Shown in pieces: positions 39,252 through 42,649 of a stretch of 42,649 nucleotides of DNA. The DNA comes from Rhizobiaceae bacterium (GTDB lineage: Bacteria; Pseudomonadota; Alphaproteobacteria; Rhizobiales; Rhizobiaceae), in contig JAMLJA010000028.1 of NCBI GenBank assembly GCA_023953905.1, positions 1 to 42,649 on the forward strand, read 5' to 3'. The notes below the pieces were generated by a model. That model saw only the letters and a list, made by a program, of their open reading frames with translations. It was not told where the DNA came from and searched no databases. Every line of letters begins with the position of its first letter. The first letter of the stretch is position 1. Position numbers and translations under genes: made by a program.

Positions 39252-40682
39252 ATGAGTTTTATCGCAGCAATCATCGGCCGGCCTAACGTCGGCAAATCCA
39301 CGCTTTTCAACAGGCTCGTAGGTCGCAAGCTTGCGCTGGTCGACGACACGCCGGGCGTGACGCGAGACCGGCGTGTTCATGCGGCAAAGCTCTACGATTT
39401 GACGTTCGATGTCATCGATACGGCAGGTTTTGAGGATTCGGCCCCAGAGACACTTGCCGGCCGGATGCGCCAGCAGACAGAGATCGCAATTCGCGAGGCG
39501 GATATCGTTCTTTTCGTTATCGATTCGAAATCGGGCCTGCTCCCTGACGACAAGACGTTCGCCGACATTGTGCGGCGCTCAGGCAAGCCGGTCGTGCTTG
39601 TTGCCAACAAGGCTGAGGCGCGTGGCGCGACCTCCGGAATGCTTGAGGCGTGGGAGGTCGGTCTCGGTGAACCCATTCCGATTTCGGCCGAACACGGACA
39701 GGGCTTGCCGGACCTTCGCGACGCAATTGTCGAGGCGCTTGGTGAAGAACGCACGCTCGATCGTGATGATGAAGACGATGAGCTGCTCGCGGAAAGTGAA
39801 GTTCTCATTGGTGAGGACATTGGCGATGACGACGAGGAGATCGGCTACGATGAGAGCAAGCCCCTGCGGATCGCCGTTGTAGGCCGGCCGAACGCGGGAA
39901 AATCCACTCTCATCAACACGCTTGTGGGCGAAGAGCGGCTTTTGACAGGTCCGGAAGCGGGCATCACCCGTGATTCGATCTCCGTTGACTGGGACTGGCG
40001 TGGTCGAAAGATGCGCCTGTTCGACACTGCCGGCATGCGCCGCAAGTCGCGGGTTCAGGAAAAGCTCGAAAAGCTTTCTGTTTCCGACGGGCTTCGTGCC
40101 ATTCGGTTCGCTGAAGTGGTTGTCATTGTGCTTGACGCCACCATTCCATTCGAGAAGCAGGATCTTCAGATCGCCGATCTGATTATTCGCGAGGGCCGGG
40201 CTCCTGTCATCGCGTTCTCGAAATGGGATCTCATCGACGAGCCGCAGCAGACGCTGGCCGAACTGCGCGAGAAGACGGAAAGGTTGCTGCCGCAGGCGCG
40301 CGGCATCCGTGCAATCACCGTTTCCGCCGAGACCGGCAAGGGACTGGACAGGTTGATGGAGGCCGTCGTTTCCACCCACAAGGTATGGAACAGCCGCATT
40401 TCGACGGGCAAGCTCAATCGCTGGCTTGAGGGCATTCTGGCGCACCACCCGCCACCGGCTGTTGCCGGTCGCCGCTTGAAGATTAAATACGTGACCCAGG
40501 CCAAGACGCGCCCGCCAGGCTTCGTCGTATCCTGCTCTCGCCCCGATGCCATGCCGCAATCCTATGTGCGCTATCTCGTCAACAACATGCGCGAGGCGTT
40601 CGATATTCCCGGCGTGCCGATCCGCGTTGCCTTGCGAACCTCGGACAATCCGTTTGCGGGCCGCGCAAAGAAACGAACCTGA
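39252..40682 (+). CDS. der: Ribosome-biogenesis GTPase Der (EngA)
   Basis: The 476-residue protein has two GTPase domains and a C-terminal KH-like domain. Domain 1 has the P-loop GRPNVGKS (9-16), DTAGFED and NKAE; domain 2 has GRPNAGKST (211-219), DTAGMRRKSRVQEKLE and SKWDLID. Between them is the acidic linker rich in Asp and Glu (about 165-200). The KH-like part starts near KVWNSRISTGKLNRWLEGIL and includes LKIKYVTQAKTRPPGFVVSC. It is essential for 50S subunit assembly. It starts 6 bp behind the TPR gene. Length and motifs are as usual for alphaproteobacteria. Confidence 0.97.
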   Translation: MSFIAAIIGRPNVGKSTLFNRLVGRKLALVDDTPGVTRDRRVHAAKLYDLTFDVIDTAGFEDSAPETLAGRMRQQTEIAIREADIVLFVIDSKSGLLPDDKTFADIVRRSGKPVVLVANKAEARGATSGMLEAWEVGLGEPIPISAEHGQGLPDLRDAIVEALGEERTLDRDDEDDELLAESEVLIGEDIGDDDEEIGYDESKPLRIAVVGRPNAGKSTLINTLVGEERLLTGPEAGITRDSISVDWDWRGRKMRLFDTAGMRRKSRVQEKLEKLSVSDGLRAIRFAEVVVIVLDATIPFEKQDLQIADLIIREGRAPVIAFSKWDLIDEPQQTLAELREKTERLLPQARGIRAITVSAETGKGLDRLMEAVVSTHKVWNSRISTGKLNRWLEGILAHHPPPAVAGRRLKIKYVTQAKTRPPGFVVSCSRPDAMPQSYVRYLVNNMREAFDIPGVPIRVALRTSDNPFAGRAKKRT

Positions 40683-40781
40683 GCGCGAGAAGCTGTTCTC
40701 TCAGGGCGCGTTAACTCCCCATCAAGGTTAATGCATCATTGTTTTCTCCAGTGGGGTTCTGTTGCGTCCTGGAGAGTTTAC

Positions 40782-41969
40782 GTGCGGCGATTTCGTCTCG
40801 CGCGGCGGGCAAATCGTTTCTTGCCTGCGGCGCAATCCTTCCTGTCTCCTCTGGTTGTCGGCGTCGGTCTGTGGATCGGCTTTCCAACTGTTGCCGCCTA
40901 TCAGGATATGACCAGCATGGTGTCCGGCCTTGAGGGCGGAAACGCCCGCTGGACCGCCTTCGTCGAGAAATCTGTCGCCGGCTCCCTGCATGCAGCCGAG
41001 ATGCCTTTTGTCGACGGCGATTCGGTGACCGGCTCCATATCGGGCTCCGGTGTCGACATGGCTGGCGTGGGCAAGGTCGCGTTCCGCGGCAAGCGCGGCA
41101 AGCCGGCAGACACAACGGACGAAGAGCGCATCAACAGGGCCGACAAGCGCGATCGTGTGGTCAAGGTTGTCCCCGTGGCGCCGCCCAAGGCCTTCAACGC
41201 CGGCTCGATATTCCAGCGCAGCAGTTCGCTGATGCGCCCCACACTCAACGGTGAGCCCAGGATGGCTTTCGCCAAGCCCGACATCGCCGGTAAGGAGATC
41301 CAGATCGCAGCAGCCTTCCATCCTGCGGTCGAGAAGCGAATCAATCCTGCCATTCCGCGATATCTCGCCGATCTGGTCAACAATGACAGGCCCGACGTCC
41401 TCGCGACCGCCTATGCACCTGTTGAACCCGATTACGCGAAGGCCTCGCCATTCGAGAGCCTGCTGAGGGAAGAAGACGCAGATGCAGGTCGGTTCATTCC
41501 GCCGCTGCAGCCGGGCGATCATTCATGGATGGAAACGCCTCTGCCCGCCGCTACTTTCTCCGCGCCCGAACAGGCCTGTCTGGCAAACGCCATCTATTTC
41601 GAAGCTCGCGGAGAATCGACGCGCGGTCAGGCCGCTGTCGCTCAAGTCGTGCTCAATCGCGTTCGAAATCCTGCCTATCCGGCGACGATCTGCGGCGTGG
41701 TCTACCAGAACGAACAGTGGAAGAATCGCTGTCAGTTCTCCTTCGCCTGTGATGGCGTCAAGGACCGGATCTTGAGCCCATGGCATTACAAGCGAGCCAA
41801 GGATATCGCGATGGCGGTGACCGCCGGCAAGATATTCATTCCCGAAGTGGGTTCATCCACCCATTACTACGCCCAGTATGTGAGCCCCGGCTGGGCGCGC
41901 ACCATGAAGAAAATGACCAAGATCGGTCTTCATATCTTCTACCGGACCTATGGCGGCGGCTGGAGCTAG
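40782..41969 (+). CDS. SleB-type cell wall hydrolase
   Basis: From GTG 40782 (GGAGAG 5 nt upstream) the product has 395 residues; an ATG at 40731 is in frame but has no clear ribosome site. One N-terminal membrane helix or uncleaved signal lies at about 20-40 (SFLSPLVVGVGLWIGFPTVA). A long, poorly conserved middle precedes the C-terminal hydrolase domain (Hydrolase_2; about 265-395) with EQACLANAIYFEARGESTRG (catalytic Glu), QAAVAQVVLNRVRNPAYPAT, RCQFSFACDG and ATHYYA-like GSSTHYYAQYVSPGWARTMK. The family, named for spore-cortex hydrolase SleB, cleaves peptidoglycan glycan strands; in non-sporing alphaproteobacteria it serves cell wall remodelling. It stands alone between der and the atp genes. 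Confidence 0.88.
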   Translation: MRRFRLARRANRFLPAAQSFLSPLVVGVGLWIGFPTVAAYQDMTSMVSGLEGGNARWTAFVEKSVAGSLHAAEMPFVDGDSVTGSISGSGVDMAGVGKVAFRGKRGKPADTTDEERINRADKRDRVVKVVPVAPPKAFNAGSIFQRSSSLMRPTLNGEPRMAFAKPDIAGKEIQIAAAFHPAVEKRINPAIPRYLADLVNNDRPDVLATAYAPVEPDYAKASPFESLLREEDADAGRFIPPLQPGDHSWMETPLPAATFSAPEQACLANAIYFEARGESTRGQAAVAQVVLNRVRNPAYPATICGVVYQNEQWKNRCQFSFACDGVKDRILSPWHYKRAKDIAMAVTAGKIFIPEVGSSTHYYAQYVSPGWARTMKKMTKIGLHIFYRTYGGGWS

Positions 41970-42105
41970 CTCAACGCTTGGCGGATGCCAAACCTCTGGA
42001 TTCTGATGCCAGACAATCCCCAACATCCGTGCGCATGATGTCGCACCTGATTAAGTATTTGAATTTTCAAGCCTAAACTCTCTGTTTGATGACGATCGCG
42101 ATGGC

Positions 42106-42134
42106 TTGACTGGCGCAGGACCGCTAACTATGTT
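42106..42134 (+). promoter_or_regulatory. Probable promoter of the atpI-atpB operon
   Basis: TTGACT (42106-42111) and TATGTT (42129-42134) are separated by exactly 17 bp, and the atpI start is at 42191. This is the best sigma-70-like pair in the 221-bp gap behind the cell wall hydrolase gene. Confidence 0.6.
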
Positions 42135-42190
42135 GCGCTCGACTTTGAAGCGGGCAGGCGGAAGCGTTTTGACCGGGCTAGGGGGTTGCA

Positions 42191-42598
42191 ATGGCCGGAA
42201 CTGACGGGCCAGGCGAATCCGGCAAAACTGGCTCCGGTAAGACTGGAAGCATTGATCGCGATGGCGACCTGGAGAGCCGCCGCCAGCAACTTGGTGCGAC
42301 GATCGCGGCAAGGCAGGCGGTAACGAAGGTTGCCAAGGACGGGCCGGATTCGTCCGGCAAGACAGGAATTGGCGCTGCGCTGAAACTGTCGAGCGAGTTC
42401 ATCGCGGGCATTCTCGTCGGTGTTGGACTTGGTTGGGTGATCGACTATTGGGCGGGAACATCGCCCTGGGGGTTGATCATCTTTTTGTTTTTGGGGTTTG
42501 GCGCGGGTGTGCTGAATGTCATGCGGTCGGTAGGCGTTGTTGCTGAAGCCGGCATCAGACGGCCGGATGGTGACGGTGACCAGTCGGCGGGTACGTGA
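42191..42598 (+). CDS. atpI: AtpI/AtpZ-family ATP synthase assembly protein
   Basis: The 135-residue protein has a hydrophilic N-terminal half (about 1-60, Gly/Ser/Asp-rich) and two membrane helices, with LSSEFIAGILVGVGLGWVID and GLIIFLFLGFGAGVLNVMRS, the conserved pattern of AtpI (F0F1 ATP synthase subunit I). AtpI helps form the c-ring or supplies Mg2+; it is often first in the F0 operon of alphaproteobacteria. ATG 42191 has AGGGGG upstream. The next gene, starting at 42638, looks like atpB, supporting the call. Confidence 0.9.
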   Translation: MAGTDGPGESGKTGSGKTGSIDRDGDLESRRQQLGATIAARQAVTKVAKDGPDSSGKTGIGAALKLSSEFIAGILVGVGLGWVIDYWAGTSPWGLIIFLFLGFGAGVLNVMRSVGVVAEAGIRRPDGDGDQSAGT

Positions 42599-42637
42599 AC
42601 TATGTGTGTTTTTGGCAGAGCTATCGCGAGGTCCTAG

Positions 42638-42649
42638 GTGGCAAACGAC
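42638..42649 (+). CDS. atpB: Start of F0 subunit a gene (atpB), cut by the right edge
   Basis: Only four codons are visible: GTG GCA AAC GAC (MAND when initiated at GTG). Rhizobial AtpB proteins commonly begin with this tetrapeptide, and atpB normally follows atpI after a short gap (39 bp here). The call rests on position and these four codons only. Confidence 0.5.

Noticed and set aside
1..42649. CRISPR arrays, tRNA or rRNA genes, insertion sequences
   Set aside because: Looked for regular direct repeats, tRNA-like cloverleaf ends and transposase motifs; none was convincing.

Overview
The window reads as the chromosome of an alphaproteobacterium of the order Hyphomicrobiales (Rhizobiales), most likely near Mesorhizobium, Brucella or Nitratireductor. 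The grounds are GC-rich coding, a BacA/SbmA-type peptide transporter, an NnrU protein, a Der GTPase preceded by a TPR membrane protein, a SleB-type cell wall hydrolase, and an AtpI gene leading into an F0 subunit a gene at the right edge. No rRNA, tRNA, CRISPR array or intact transposase was seen.

Left part (1 to about 7 kb) is accessory DNA. It holds a DUF932 gene with an in-frame stop near its start, a hipB-hipA toxin-antitoxin pair, debris (a VapC-like C-terminus and the C-terminal half of a TetR regulator), a ClbS/DfsB-type gene, and a leftward TetR / SRPBCC / VOC operon with palindromic operators at its promoter. The hipBA pair is bracketed by two copies of the same two-part palindromic site, spaced identically (31 bp) on both sides. 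A secreted SH3-domain protein follows (7.0 to 8.5 kb).

The centre (8.5 to 31.9 kb) is one large catabolic region with three regulators. A leftward operon encodes a ribose-type sugar ABC transporter and an SMP-30 lactonase. A rightward operon encodes an SDR dehydrogenase, a two-gene (split) transketolase and a galactonate-dehydratase-like enzyme. A D-2-hydroxyacid dehydrogenase, an FCD-type GntR regulator and a second enolase-superfamily dehydratase follow. A second leftward operon encodes an 809-residue fusion of 2-oxoacid dehydrogenase E1 alpha, E1 beta and a lipoyl domain, a small E2-like protein without lipoyl domain or intact catalytic motif, an Ldh-type oxidoreductase, and two SDR proteins that both lack the catalytic tyrosine. 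An amino-acid-type ABC importer without its own ATPase and a LacI-family regulator close the region. Three promoters carry the same 14-bp palindrome (consensus TGGTACCGGTACCA) exactly 8 nt downstream of a -35 hexamer, so the sugar importer, the transketolase operon and the second importer look like one regulon, probably under the LacI protein.

Together these genes suggest uptake of a sugar or sugar acid, oxidation to a lactone, hydrolysis, dehydration to a 2-keto-3-deoxy acid, and cleavage by thiamine-diphosphate enzymes rather than by a kinase and aldolase, neither of which is present. The substrate cannot be told from the sequence.

The right part (32 to 42.6 kb) is ordinary chromosomal content: ArsC-family reductase, M29 aminopeptidase, YbfB/YjiJ-type MFS transporter, SbmA/BacA transporter, polysaccharide deacetylase-like protein, YdcH-like protein with a perfect FNR/FixK box upstream, NnrU, TPR protein, Der, cell wall hydrolase and the start of the atp genes.
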